From Ectobius pallidus (lineage: Eukaryota; Arthropoda; Insecta; Blattodea; Ectobiidae), in contig CAXKWD010000001.1 in assembly GCA_964059195.1 (NCBI GenBank), positions 118,229,751-118,293,750 on the forward strand: DNA of 64,000 nucleotides, read 5' to 3'. Positions 10,303 to 20,505 of the stretch are shown piece after piece. Positions within the stretch are counted from its first letter, which is position 1. Each line of letters begins with the position of its first letter. The notes under the pieces were generated by a model that worked only from the letters and a program-made list of their open reading frames with translations, ran no database searches and was not told the DNA's origin. The position numbers and the translations under genes are program-made.

Positions 10303-10600
10303 TGCATCATATCTATGGCGCCCAATCTCGTGAGGCTCGAAAAATCGTTGGACTTGAATATCCATAAATAGCATCAGATTCTGTGATTTAAACGACCAGG
10401 CAGAGTGAAGCAAGGGACGACGACCAGCATCATATCTATGGACTTACCAATTTTGTGGGGCTTCGATTCAAAGAAAAAACACATAGATATCGTCATATCT
10501 ATGGCTTTAGCAACGTGGGTCTTCGAAAATAAAAAAGTGAGGTTCAATAAAAACTGTTAAACGCGGTGAAGCCAAGGGATAACGACCGCCGACGACGATC
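10303..10600 (+). repeat. Leader with three degenerate primer-site-like repeats
   Basis: The motif ATCATATCTATGG (LTR end plus start of the primer site) recurs at about 10,306, 10,431 and, as GTCATATCTATGG, at 10,492. Each is followed by tRNA-Lys-like sequence: GTGAGGCTCGAA, GTGGGGCTTCGA and CAACGTGGGTCTTCGAA. A second shared block, GTGAAGC(C)AAGGGA followed by ACGAC, occurs near 10,397 and 10,566. The leader therefore looks built from two or three tandem, diverged units. Confidence 0.7.
10316..10342 (+). promoter_or_regulatory. Primer binding site, tRNA-Lys type
   Basis: TGGCGCCCAA starts six bases after the 5' LTR and matches the 3' end of arthropod tRNA-Lys, the primer known for gypsy-type elements. 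After a three-base interruption the match continues as GTGAGGCTCGAA, against GTGGGGCTCGAA in the tRNA complement. Complementarity therefore reaches past the usual 18 bases into the T loop. Confidence 0.75.
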
Positions 10601-10913
10601 ATCACTAGTAGGAGCTGGGCACCGAGCGTGAGAAGGAGAACGACGGGAATCAAGATTAGGAGCCGGGCAACGCAAGGAAGAAGAAAAGAAGAAGGAAGAA
10701 AAGAAGAGAGAAGAAAAGAAGAGAGAAAAAGAAGGCAACACGAGCGAACCAAAAGGAAGGATGAACAGCTGGACACCAAAAACGGATAAGTTGAAAGAAT
10801 TGTTGTATCAAAACTACTAAAAAGGTATTTTTGTATTTTGCATTAAATAATAAGAGGGTTATAGTGCATGAAAATTTTGTCTGCTATAAGAAATAAGAGA
10901 AAGGTAAGTGACA

Positions 10914-13193
10914 ATGGCAGGGTTATTATGTGTGTTGTACAGCGCAGTGAAGGGGATCGGAATGCAGATAAGATTGAAATCAGAGATAACGGTAGACCAG
11001 AATGAAGTTAGGAATTCAGGAAATAATTCTGAAGTGGCTATAACTATGCAGAGGGGTAACGGAGAGCAGTCAGGTATAGCTAAAGGGGAAGAAAAAAGTT
11101 CTTGTTGTCAAACGATGGAGAATGTAGGAGAAATAAATGAAGGACTAGAATCAAGGGAAATAAATGTAATCCAGGAGTCATCAACTCACGCAGTTAGTGA
11201 AAAATCAGGGGGATTAATTGCACGTAGGCTCGAAGAAAATGTAAATATAGAAGGGAAAATGTTCTCAAAGTTGGAATCAATGATGAAAATAATCGTTGAA
11301 AAATTAGACGAAAATTCAGATGAGATTAGGAAAATTTCTGTGAGTAATCAGGAAGTCAAAGAAAAGTTGGATAGGAATTCAGATGAAATCAGGCTATTGT
11401 CCCAGGGAGATCAAAAGATAGTAGAAAGATTGGATAAATTTGATGAGGAAATCAAAAACACAAATGTTAAAGTAGATTATAACATCACTGAAATTGAGGG
11501 AAATCTGGTAAATTACAAGGAGGAAATTGATCAGAAAATTTCTGAAAACAATAAGAAATTAAAATGCAGGTTAAATGACAAAGTGGAAAGTATTGAAAAT
11601 AAAGTAGGTACTAAAATTAATTTAATGCAAAAGGAAATCGAAGAAAAAAGCAAAACGCTAGGAGCTAAACTCACACAAGCGATTTCAGGAGAATTGGGGG
11701 AACTACAAAGTAAATGTGATAAGAAAATTAACGAAGTAGAGGGAAATAATAAAAGAGAGGTATTGCAATTGCAGGATACTTATAAGAGGGGAATGAAAAA
11801 TCTAGAAAATGAAATGCTGACAAAAGTAAAGCAACTTGAAAAGGTTAAGCAAATTAGGGAGGAAACTAAGCAGATTTCTCAGAATAACAAAAAAGTTGTA
11901 GAAAAATTAGGTAAGATTAGCGAGGAAGTCAGAGGAATTAATGATGGTTTAGAGAAACAAATCAAAAGTGTAGTAGGTGATTTAGGAAATTCTAAGAAAG
12001 AGATTCACAGCAAAATTTCTGAAAATCAGGAGAAAGTTGAAATAACATTAGCTGAAAAAAATAAAGAATTGGAAAGTAAGTTAGTGCAGGCATTTTCCAC
12101 AGATCTAGGTGAGATAAATAAGAAATTTCATGGTAGAGTAAAAGAACTAGGGCAGAATCAGGTGATGAACAAAACAGCAACTGAAAACTTAAAGATTGAA
12201 GTATTTGATAAAGTAAACCAAATAGAAATGTCCTTACTTGAAAGAGTGAATAAAATAGCTAGGGAAATAAATGCCTTGGATAATAAGACAAAATTAATTG
12301 AGAATGAACCTCAAAACGAACGAAGCAATGGTGATAGTAGGAGAAATAATATTGCTATGGTAAAGGTAAATTACAACGATAATGTAGAAAAGAATAAATT
12401 AATGAGTGAAACAAATAGCGATCCTACAGTCACGACTGAGTCGAACGTAAAGCTAGGCAATGTAAAATTAAATGAACATACTGTTGCGCAAGGGAATATG
12501 CATAATAAAGTACATATGAACCTAATCTTTGGAAATGAGTGGACAGTCCCGCAATTCTGTGGAAATGAGTCGTCTGACCCACACCAGTTTATAACTGAAC
12601 TGGAGGCCTACTTTAAGGTTAAGGGGGTTCCAAATGATTATAAAATGATAGTGGTACAGAAGGCATTGATTGGAAATTGCAGGGACTGGTGAAAATTCAT
12701 TTTATCAGAAAAGATAGCATATGAGAAATTTAAACAATTGTTTATGGAGAGATACTGGGGCGCGAGCCGACAACACAAGGCCACAATGGGATTATATAAT
12801 GGGAAATATGATGTAAATTCAGGGTTGAAGATGTCTGAATATTTTATTAAGGCAACAACAAATGCTAGGTCGGTGGAATTGCACTTAAATGAGGAAGAAA
12901 AAGTGAAGCTAATTATAAGGCATTTCAAGCCAGAGGTCCATAGAAATTTAATTGTTGCTAGGCCTAAAACATTCATTGAAACGCTGAACTTGTTGATCGA
13001 AATGGAAGAATTAGATGGTTACGATGACATAAGGGTAAACAAGATTGATCAGGGACCTAATTATAATAACAATGGTCAAAAACCAAGTAATAATTATTAT
13101 GATAAAAGGAGAGCCAGAATGAATCAGTTTGTATTCCCGGAACGTAGCCGGAGGCATGTACATTACGGTCAAAGGAACAGTATGGTAGAATAA
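10914..13193 (+). pseudogene. gag: Gag of the LTR element, coiled-coil type, with in-frame TGA
   Basis: The first ATG is at 10,914. The frame runs 592 codons to a TGA at 12,690-12,692 and then stays open in the same frame to TAA at 13,191-13,193, about 759 codons in all. Residues about 110-465 are a long heptad-rich coiled coil with repeated phrases such as KLDENSDEIRKIS and KISENQEKVE. Residues about 537-700 match the Ty3-type retrotransposon Gag (capsid) domain: WTVPQFCGNESSDPHQFI before the stop, and YFIKATTNARSVE and LIIRHFKPEVHRNL after it. No CCHC zinc knuckle follows, unlike most Ty3 Gags, and the protein ends in a basic stretch. TGA replaces a codon between W and K in the capsid. It may be a recent nonsense mutation or a readthrough site. 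A strong splice-donor-like AAGGTAAGT sits just upstream of the ATG. Confidence 0.85.
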
Positions 13194-13782
13194 TTTTACA
13201 TTGCTTTACGAAATAAATGTAAACAATATTGTAAAAGGATTGGATGATAGTATGAATGCGCTCGCGATCACAGAAGCAAGTAACATTGATATTATGAATT
13301 CAGTGTGAGAAAATCTGTTGTGTTATCTAATTTTAAGAAAGGACACTAGCAGAAACCCATAGCCGCTGTGATTTATTACTTTTATCAAGGGTATCAAGTT
13401 AAAATGTGTGTTATCTAGTTTTAAAAAAGGACTCAATGCAAATAAATCCGCAGAGCTATATCTAGTTAGTAAGAGGGTAAATTTTATTGTGTTTATATTA
13501 TGATGCTTAGGTAATACTCTCCGATGTGCAAAGTATGCTTGCATGGAATGTTGTTATTGAATCATAACATAACCGTAACACAGTGAGGTTCATTCACACA
13601 AGGTATCCAGTGAAGAAAGGACGGAGATAGAGAGAGTCGGTCAAGGCCACTACTCTGATGTTAGGAAGGATTTAAAAGGACAAGCTAGAGGTCATAGTAC
13701 TGTAAGGAGCATTAATCTGTTTCTCTAGAAAAATGACAATTTTTCAAATCCTCACTTATTCCAGAGAAAAAGATTGGGCATA
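13194..13782 (+). other. 3' interior of the LTR element: no pol, purine tract at the end
   Basis: Where pol should follow there are 589 bases without any protease, RT or integrase motif. A short open stretch at 13,204-13,308 is unrecognised. The purine-rich AGAGAAAAAGATTGGG just before the 3' LTR is the probable polypurine tract, though it contains two T residues. Confidence 0.7.
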
Positions 13783-15084
13783 TGGTATAAATGGAGTCAT
13801 CTCCATTAATATCAATTGATATAAAATGATGAGAAATAGATTGATAGTAATTAAATACGACAGAAAATAACTTTTGAACTAACCAAGCAATATTATTATA
13901 AATTACATGATAAAAAGCAGGAAAAATTAACAAATAATATTACATAAATATGAAATTAATATCATCAATACTTTAGCTGATATTAATTATTTTATAGTAA
14001 AGAATAAAATACACTAGGACTCAATAGAAGTTAGCAGACGGAATACTCAGAAATATACAATGCAGCCGGAGTGAAATGTATAGCGACTCTGTGGGAGATA
14101 GGTGCCAGGTATTGTCAGAAATGTACTAGGCTATTCAGTCAAAATGTAGTAGAAAAGAAAGATTATGAGATGAATAGGCACTTCACGAGAATGTACAGTG
14201 AAAGTTGCAAGGTCCAAGAACTAGACAGAAAATTCGGAGAATCAACTGATGGGAGAAACAGAAAAGCATCACTCCCAAGCTAAAAACCACGCTAATCGAA
14301 ACAACCAATAGAATTTAAGTTTAGGATAGAAAAAACTGAATTTAGCTATAACAGTGCATATGATTGGTTTTGTGTAACTATGGTAAAGAGGGGAAATTGA
14401 GAGGAGGCTAAGATCATGGCTTTTACGAAACCACACTTGTGTACGAAGGACTCGAGGAGGCAGGTCATATTCCTGCATTTCTCCTCGAATTACACATAAG
14501 TCGTATTGACATTGTGGTCAATCAGACTGTATCTATAAAAATAACTTCACTAAATTACCGAAGTGTAAATTCTATTATACATTTATTCTTGTAGTAAGAG
14601 CTTATTATAGCTACTTACTAAAATAAATTCAGTGAGTGTGCCAAGTAAGTACTGTTGTGACATTGACGTCATCATCATTACAAGATTACGTGGATACCGC
14701 ATGTCACTACTAGGAAGTATTTACGTACGAGTGCGAAGGCCAATATTAGACTCCCTTCAATATCCCATCAATAAAATTAATAATTTTACGAAGTAACATT
14801 TATACATTTGAACTTTGATTGGAATACTAAATAAACTTGACAGTGTTTTGATAAATATTTAATTATTGATAAACAGTAAATATAGAACCTCCACACCCAA
14901 TTTTATGCTCTGAGGTAAGATAGAGAAAATCGTAGCAACTCCGACTGAGCAACCCGAGGTTCCACCAGGCTGAAGAAGACAACATTCGCAGTGAGTACAA
15001 TATTGTGGGGGTGGACCACAAACCGATTGCAGCATACTGGGAGAACTCATACACCGAGGGCTTGTAGTGTGAAGTACAGCATCA
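13783..15084 (+). repeat. 3' LTR of the gag-only element
   Basis: The same length as the 5' LTR with no gaps. It is followed directly by CCAT, the copy of the 4-bp target duplication before the 5' LTR. Confidence 0.93.
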
Positions 15085-15143
15085 CCATTAAGAATAAAAA
15101 ATCATAGCAGAATAGCAAATATTAAGAAAAAGGAAATATATAT

Positions 15144-15453
15144 GTAAAGTAAAGTAAAGTGTTCCCTATTACAGGCCATGGAGGCCCAGAGGGTTCCAGG
15201 AGGTTGAGGCTCCCAAATTTTTAGACATCGGCACATGAAGGTGGTAAGGTTGTCGGCCTTACGCACCGGCCGCCTTTACCCCCAGGATTGCTCCTGGTAC
15301 TCATTTCTGTTAGAGGCTGAGTCAACCCCAGGGCCATAGTGCCACCAGAAGGATTAGGCCAATGAAAAACTCCAACGACCTCATCGGGAATCGAACCCGC
15401 GACCTTCCGGTTTGTAGCGCAGCGCCTCAACCACTACGCTACGGCGTACCCCC
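15144..15453 (-). repeat. SINE family 2, full-length copy with target duplication
   Basis: The minus strand starts with a tRNA-like head: TAGCGTAGTGGTTGAGGCGC (A-box region) and GCGGGTTCGATTCCCGAT (B box). The body is shared with 50,153-50,455, and the tail is TTTAC repeats. The 12-base GGAAATATATAT flanks it exactly at 15,132-15,143 and 15,454-15,465, which proves retroposition. It lies about 50 bases downstream of the LTR element. Confidence 0.92.
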
Positions 15454-15465
15454 GGAAATATATAT

Positions 15466-16327
15466 ATATACTTAATTAAATTCTATAGTCGGGAATATTT
15501 TTAGTGGGTTTATAGACTTGAATGAAGTGTAAAGAAGAAAGTTTGAATGATAACATTATTAAACTTTAAAAGACATGGAAGTTGAGCTTCCGGCTGGAAG
15601 GGTAAAGTTCAGGCGACGTCGGAGCGTAAGGACTTGTTTGCGTTAGAGATCAGGCAAATGACCAGCTATTTTGAAAACATTGTTAGGCTATGCTCTATGT
15701 GCATCGAACTTCAGAATGGCTAGGCGTATGCCTGAACTTCAAACTCTGTAATTATTAGGCTACGTTCTAGAATATCAAATGGATGTCTAGAAGAATCACT
15801 ACCGTTCAGATGTAGGCTATATGTGTTTTTAAAATTAAGTTATGACGGAAAATTGTCTCTTGAGAAAACGAAATTTTACAAGGGAAGCGTTTTCAACCAA
15901 TAGGCTAGTTTCCTTACATCTAGAAATAATCGTTCAGCCAAGTAACTTTTTGAATTTTTCTTAACCTCGTGACGATTTTGTTAATTTCCTCAAAACAATG
16001 TGAATAATAATCATTATGCTTGTCAAAAATGATTTGTTACATAGATAAACTTTTTACAAATATTTTCCTCGCAAACCGACATCGATAAAAATGGTCATCG
16101 AAAGGTGATACAAACCAGTACTATTATAGTTGACAAATGTGTAGCAATTTGAAGATCTGGCATGAAAATGCCAATCACAAAATTTCCAAATACGCAGTCT
16201 AAATACTGTTGTAAATGTATAGTTTACCAATATTTTTATCAATGGATTTAGGAATATTTCTTCTACATAGAATTTTTCATTTTCTTTATCTGCTTGTTAT
16301 AACAATCGCAATGTGGAAAGCGAGGTA
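15466..16327. other. Unannotated stretch
   Basis: Contains several copies of TAGGCTA-type words and a CTGAACTT repeat near 15,608-15,750. No gene or recognised element is seen. Confidence 0.4.
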
Positions 16328-17276
16328 TTAAGTGCCAGAATGGTACTTTCTGAGACTGTGTTGTGAACGGGAAAATGTCTGTCCGTCTATCTGAATACCT
16401 ATTTGTCTCTCTGTGTCTGTCCGTGTGTTTGTACGCGTGATAACTCAAATACGCTTTATGGGATTTTCATAAAACTTGGTGTACACATTTATAACATCCT
16501 TGGGAATAAGCCTATTGATATGGGACCACATCGGTTGACCGGTACCGGAGTAATGCCTAATTTAGTGCCTATTTTATGGTAATGTATTAGAAAGAATTTA
16601 TCAAATGCAAATCAGTTCTCATGACAACATATTGTAGGCTTTGGAAGTTGCAAAACAGTTAGCTTTGACAAATAACACTACCAAAATATTCCTTCACATA
16701 ATGCTTATCAAACTAGACCTTTGTTCTTCCATAAGCTAGCTTAATGAATCGATCTGGAGCTTAACTCGGAAACCGATAACAGAAATAACTTATTTTCTGC
16801 ATATCATAATTATAATTACACTGGTCAACAATGATTTTGTTACATAAATAATTTTAGGTGTTTCTTATGTATTTTCATCTGGTGATTCCGAAAATGAAGT
16901 CAGTAATTTTCCATCACCCACCATTTTTTTAAAAATCCTGTTTATTAGCATTTCTGGTATATAACATGCTGATTAGATTTAGTATTCTACATTTATATTT
17001 AATTTCATTGTGTCAATAATTGACTTATAACGTTTGGTGATTGTTGCCTTGAATTCATGAGTTACAATATCTTATTTAGTCATCACGGCCTACTTCATCA
17101 TATACAAAACTGTGATTGTAAGGTAAAGTTTGCAGATGAATAGAAGCTTTCTTAAAAGAATAAAAGCTAATTCTGTACTCTCTTCCGTTGTCAATTGAAT
17201 TGTGATAGAAGTGTATATTACCATCCTTAGTAGTGCATTATAAGGAGTAGTGTAAAAGTGTATAGTGATAAGAAAC

Positions 17277-17633
17277 ATGTCTCGAAAGTGTGTTAATGAT
17301 AGAAACAACTTCTGTTTTGTGCGTGGTGAGCTGACTTTCAAAGCGCAGAGACGAAACTTTACTCCTCTAATAAGAAGAGCTTATCACTGTTATTCTAACA
17401 ACAAAATAGACCAGAACAAGACATGGGCCCCAGAAATCTGTTGTACCAAATGTGTAACACTATTATCTGGCTGGTTGAAAGGATCCCGTCATATGCCTTT
17501 TGCAGTCCCCATGATATGGCGCGAACCTAAGGACCATTTGACAGACTGCTACTTCTGCTTGACAAATATATCTGGAATAAGTTCGAAGTCCAGACACACT
17601 GTTAAATGTCCATCTTTAGATTCAATAATTTGA
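17277..17633 (+). pseudogene. N-terminal part of an uncharacterised transposase-like protein
   Basis: The first ATG is at 17,277. The frame contains paired cysteines: FCFVRGEL (one Cys of the usual CxxC lost), ICCTKCV, and later PMIWREPKDHLTDCYFCL. This is the zinc-binding N-terminus of a protein family that I recall as common and annotated only as uncharacterised in arthropods and cnidarians. It stops at 17,631, well short of the family's several hundred residues. The downstream blocks are in other frames. A role as the transposase of the surrounding CACTG element is inferred from position. Confidence 0.7.
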
Positions 17634-17754
17634 CCGGTGCTTCATGGGCCAGGACTTCCCATACAATCTCCACCAGATGACATAACAATGACTGAAGATT
17701 TCCTGATATTCAGGATGAATTACAGAATGATTCAGATTTTGTGGAAGAAGATGC

Positions 17755-18598
17755 TACAAATGAACCTCACTTTCTAACACAGGTCGGGATCTTGGTTTAA
17801 GTAAAAACAAGGCAGAATTACTCGCCTCAAGATTGAAAGGATGGAAGCTACTGCAGGGTGACACCAAAGTAAGTTTTTTCCGCCAACGCCAAAAGGAATT
17901 CGAGCATTTGTTTTCTAAAGAGAAGGACCTAGTTTTCTGCAATGATGTTGAAAATTTGTTCCAGTCAATGGGTGTTGAGCATAAATCTGAGGATTGGCGT
18001 TTGTTCATAGACTCCTCAAAAACAAGTTTGAAAGGAGTGTTACTACATAATGGAAACATATATCCATCCATTCCTTTAGCCCATGCAGTTGGGTTGAAGG
18101 AAAATTATGAAAATATGAAGCTTCTATTATCCTCTATAAAGTATGATAATTTTTCTTGGCAGATATGCGGGGATTTAAAAGTAATAGCCAGCGATCAGCG
18201 AAGTCAAACTAAAAGAAGGAATATTTGTTGACCCCCAAATAAGGGAACTGATGAAAGATACGCAATTTGAAATCCAATTAAATATGGAAGAAGCAGCTGC
18301 ATGGCAATCTTTCAAAAAAGTTGTCACAAACTTTCTAGGAAACTTCAGGTCTGATAACTACAGAGAACTTATCAGTGAGATGATTGAGAACTACAAGATA
18401 ATGGGATGTAAAATGTCTGAAAACCTAGGGGCTGTGAGCGACGAACACGGGAAGCGTTTCCACCAGGACATCGCGGAAATGGAAAGGCGCTACCAGGGTA
18501 AATGGTGTCCACATATGTTGGCAGACTACTGTTGGACACTGAAGAGAGATGTTCCTCAAGTGAAGTACAGCCGAAAATCCAATTCACATACATTTTAA
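17755..18598 (+). pseudogene. Central and C-terminal pieces of the same transposase-like protein
   Basis: Frame 17,833-18,231 carries LKGWKLLQGDTKVSFFRQRQ, LVFCNDV, WRLFIDSS, LKGVLLHNG and ICGDLKV. After a frameshift near 18,190, frame 18,251-18,598 carries FLGNFRSDNY, SENLGAVSDEHGKRFHQD and WCPHMLADYCWTLKRD. All are hallmark blocks of the uncharacterised family. Compared with my memory of that family, a large segment after ICGDLKV and a shorter one before ENLG are deleted. Frameshifts and deletions make it non-functional. No canonical DDE triad can be assigned from what remains. Confidence 0.75.
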
Positions 18599-18858
18599 GT
18601 AGTAAATGTAATTTCAGTTAAGATATCATAATACTATAGTGTATAGACACGAAAAATGTTTTCCATGCGATTACTCAAAAACCCTGGGTGATGGAAAAGT
18701 TCTGTAAAAAGATTTGAAATCAGCACAAAAAAGTAAGTCAGACACACCCATTGTTTCCCTTATAACATAAAAAAGTTCAAATGTTGTTGACCAGTGTTAT
18801 CACTGATTAAACAAAAGCAATCTGGCACTTTCTTACATCAGATTACCTGATTTTATTT

Positions 18859-19406
18859 TTTTCTGTGATAGTGTGAAAAGTTGCAATTTGGCCAAATGTT
18901 GCTAGTAGCTTTAAAACGAAAGTGCATGAAGAAATCAAGCTATCTGTTTTCGCACTGTGATTCGTTTTACATGTACCGAAAAACAAATATAATTGACGAT
19001 CGCAGGTTCAGACGGCCACAAAATCGTTCCCATATAACTTAAGTCTTAATCAAATGCAATGGATAGTGGCGATTTCAGACCGCAATGAATTCGTTGTCTT
19101 ATAACCTAATACTTATTAAGTAATTTTAGAATTTATCTACTGCAAATTTAGTGCAAAGGGAGAAAAAACAGGTGTTATATACGTCCCTAAACTAATTTCT
19201 TTGGAACATCTGCATTTTAGAATCGCTTCTTAAATCCACAGTAACTCGTAATTTAGGCTACACATTAGAAACTTGTATCTTAAATAACGATTTTCTCAAG
19301 AACGGATGTTTTAAAACCTTACTTAAAGTGCTAATAACATTACATAAAATATAACTTCCTGCACTGTCGGAAAGAAGTATATTTAATGAACTTGCGATTT
19401 TGACTA
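18859..19406. other. Unannotated AT-rich stretch
   Basis: No recognised gene, repeat pair or RNA feature. Confidence 0.45.
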
Positions 19407-19414
19407 CAATATTC

Positions 19415-19768
19415 CAGGGGCGTATTTAGCTACTTAAGCACCCCTAGGCAGAAAAAAATATTTTCGCCCCCTTATTTCCACATGATTGTACAAAGTAACC
19501 TACAATAAGCATTATTGTAACTGAAATAGTAGGCTAATAATAATAGTAGTAATAATAATAATATATAATAATAAATCAATAAACAGGTGCGTATTGTTGT
19601 CAATGTTATTCATTTCTATTTCATTGTGCGTTACATTAGTACTATTTTGAAGTGTTATGAATAAATTTTTAATATATTAAAAAAAAACAGTAACAGCTTA
19701 AAAGCCGCCCCTTCAAATCTGCCGCCCTAGGCAGCTGCCTCGTCTGCCTAGGCTTAAATACGGCACTG
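19415..19768. mobile_element. hAT-type MITE, copy 1
   Basis: The ends are CAGGGGCGTATTTA and, reversed, CAGTGCCGTATTTA. The flanks CAATATTC (19,407-19,414) and CAATATCC (19,769-19,776) are a 7/8-matching 8-bp target duplication, as hAT elements make. The same 350-bp sequence occurs at 38,012-38,373. It has no coding capacity and contains a variable ATA-rich core. Confidence 0.82.
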
Positions 19769-19776
19769 CAATATCC

Positions 19777-20324
19777 CCGAATATAAAGCCAATGTAAAGA
19801 AATCTCACAATAAATCTAATCACAGTAAAGCGCACGTTGCTGAAAAATACTTCACATAAAACTTTTTTTTTCTGCTCAGATGTCACGAAACAATTAACAC
19901 AGCTCAACGCCATTAATCACACAACGAGTGGCGAGAATCGGAATGATTTCTAACGCCAGCGTGCGTGCGGGGGCTTATCGGGTGGTGCATGGTTCAGTCT
20001 CGGTATGCAGATCACTGCCCAGCGGGGAGGGCATTGAATTACTGCCCTACTTCCATAGTGTTAAGCACACGGATTTATCTAGGTAACTCGATAATTCACC
20101 ATCACTTCTTCCAAGCTCCACTACTTGCCATTTTCTGCTCGATTTCCTTTCAAACACGATGTATCGCTTACGACGTGCCAGGGTTCAACTGCGCTTCTAA
20201 TGAAGTTAATGGTAGTTCATGTAACCCAAAAGTTAGTGCTACAAAGGCAGCGAATGGCGAACTATTCAGGTGGTGATGCATTATATCGTTTCACGACTAT
20301 TAATGGTGATAAAATCGTACATTT
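19777..20324. other. Unannotated stretch with a GC-richer patch
   Basis: 19,925-20,030 is GC-richer and CpG-containing relative to its neighbours. I see no TATA box, start codon context or conserved frame that would justify a promoter or gene call. Confidence 0.35.
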
Positions 20325-20449
20325 TGAGAATATGCTAGGAAAAATAGCCCCTCTGATACCGAGACACGAATCCGTGATCATTGGGTTTCCGTGCTCTCCC
20401 AACTGAGCTAAGCCAGAGTTCGATAAGTTATGCGGCGGCAGATGGAATA
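20325..20449 (-). repeat. tRNA-like SINE family 4, minus-strand copy
   Basis: The minus strand reads GGCTTAGCTCAGTTGGGAGA (tRNA A-box region) and CGGATTCGTGTCTCGG (weak B box) 40 bases on. It is mirrored by the plus-strand copy 57 bases away. Confidence 0.65.
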
Positions 20450-20505
20450 TTTCTTCTAATAGATGTACCTAGGTATATTCATGGTTCCACGGAATATAGC
20501 TCTCA

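Larger units (their letters stand above)
9008..10309 (+). repeat. 5' LTR of the gag-only element
   Basis: Begins TGGTATAAATGG and ends GCATCA. It contains a TATA-like TATAAAAA at 9,759-9,766, a perfect CRE palindrome TGACGTCA at 9,889-9,896, and AATAAA signals (for example near 9,229 and 10,055). The 70-codon frames in both LTRs are identical because the LTRs are, and have no recognised protein similarity. Confidence 0.93.
9008..15084 (+). mobile_element. Complete gag-only LTR retrotransposon (TR-GAG-like, non-autonomous)
   Basis: Two 1,302-bp direct repeats (9,008-10,309 and 13,783-15,084) bound a 3.47-kb interior. They start TG, end CA, align without gaps and differ at only two positions that I could find (10,053/14,828 C/T and 10,303/15,078 T/A). 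The 4-bp CCAT at 9,004-9,007 and 15,085-15,088 is the target duplication. A primer site complementary to tRNA-Lys follows the 5' LTR, and a purine-rich tract precedes the 3' LTR. The only coding region is a Gag frame with one TGA. Protease, RT, RNase H and integrase are all missing, so it can move only with enzymes from another element. The near-identical LTRs imply a recent insertion. Confidence 0.93.
16819..18796 (+). mobile_element. DNA transposon with CACTG ends and decayed transposase
   Basis: Perfect 13-base terminal inverted repeats CACTGGTCAACAA occur at 16,819 and, reversed, ending at 18,796. The flanking TTA (16,816-16,818 and 18,797-18,799) is the 3-bp target duplication. Removing the 1,978-bp element restores the sequence seen at the uninterrupted repeat near 46.5 kb. 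CACT(A/G) ends with 3-bp duplications are typical of the CACTA/EnSpm (CMC) group, so that assignment is likely but not proven. The interior encodes pieces of an uncharacterised transposase-like protein. Confidence 0.85.
16328..18858 (+). repeat. Family C repeat, copy 1, interrupted by a CACTG element
   Basis: The two halves (16,328-16,818 and 18,797-18,858) match the uninterrupted minus-strand copy at 46,445-46,930, including CTAGACCTTTGTTCTTC and GATCGATCTGGAGCTTAACT-type blocks. Inverted end motifs are AAGTGCCAGAATG on the left and (with one change) CAATCTGGCACTTT on the right. Homology continues some 25 bases beyond the right motif (CATCAG...TGATTTTATT), so the true right end is uncertain. 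No coding capacity of its own. Confidence 0.75.

Noticed and set aside
11992..12180. Minus-strand ORFs over gag, and plus-strand or frame-shifted ORFs over pol (61,104 and 63,137)
   Set aside because: Shadows of the gag and pol reading frames.
10914..13193. Myosin- or lamin-like host coiled-coil gene
   Set aside because: The frame lies between LTRs and continues into a retrotransposon capsid domain, so the coiled coil is part of Gag.
19925..20030. CpG-island promoter
   Set aside because: Only about 100 bases, no core promoter motif and no downstream exon.
20381..20450. Functional tRNA gene on the minus strand
   Set aside because: The A-box region is good but the T-arm is degenerate, the acceptor stem does not pair, and a second inverted copy exists; it is a SINE relic.
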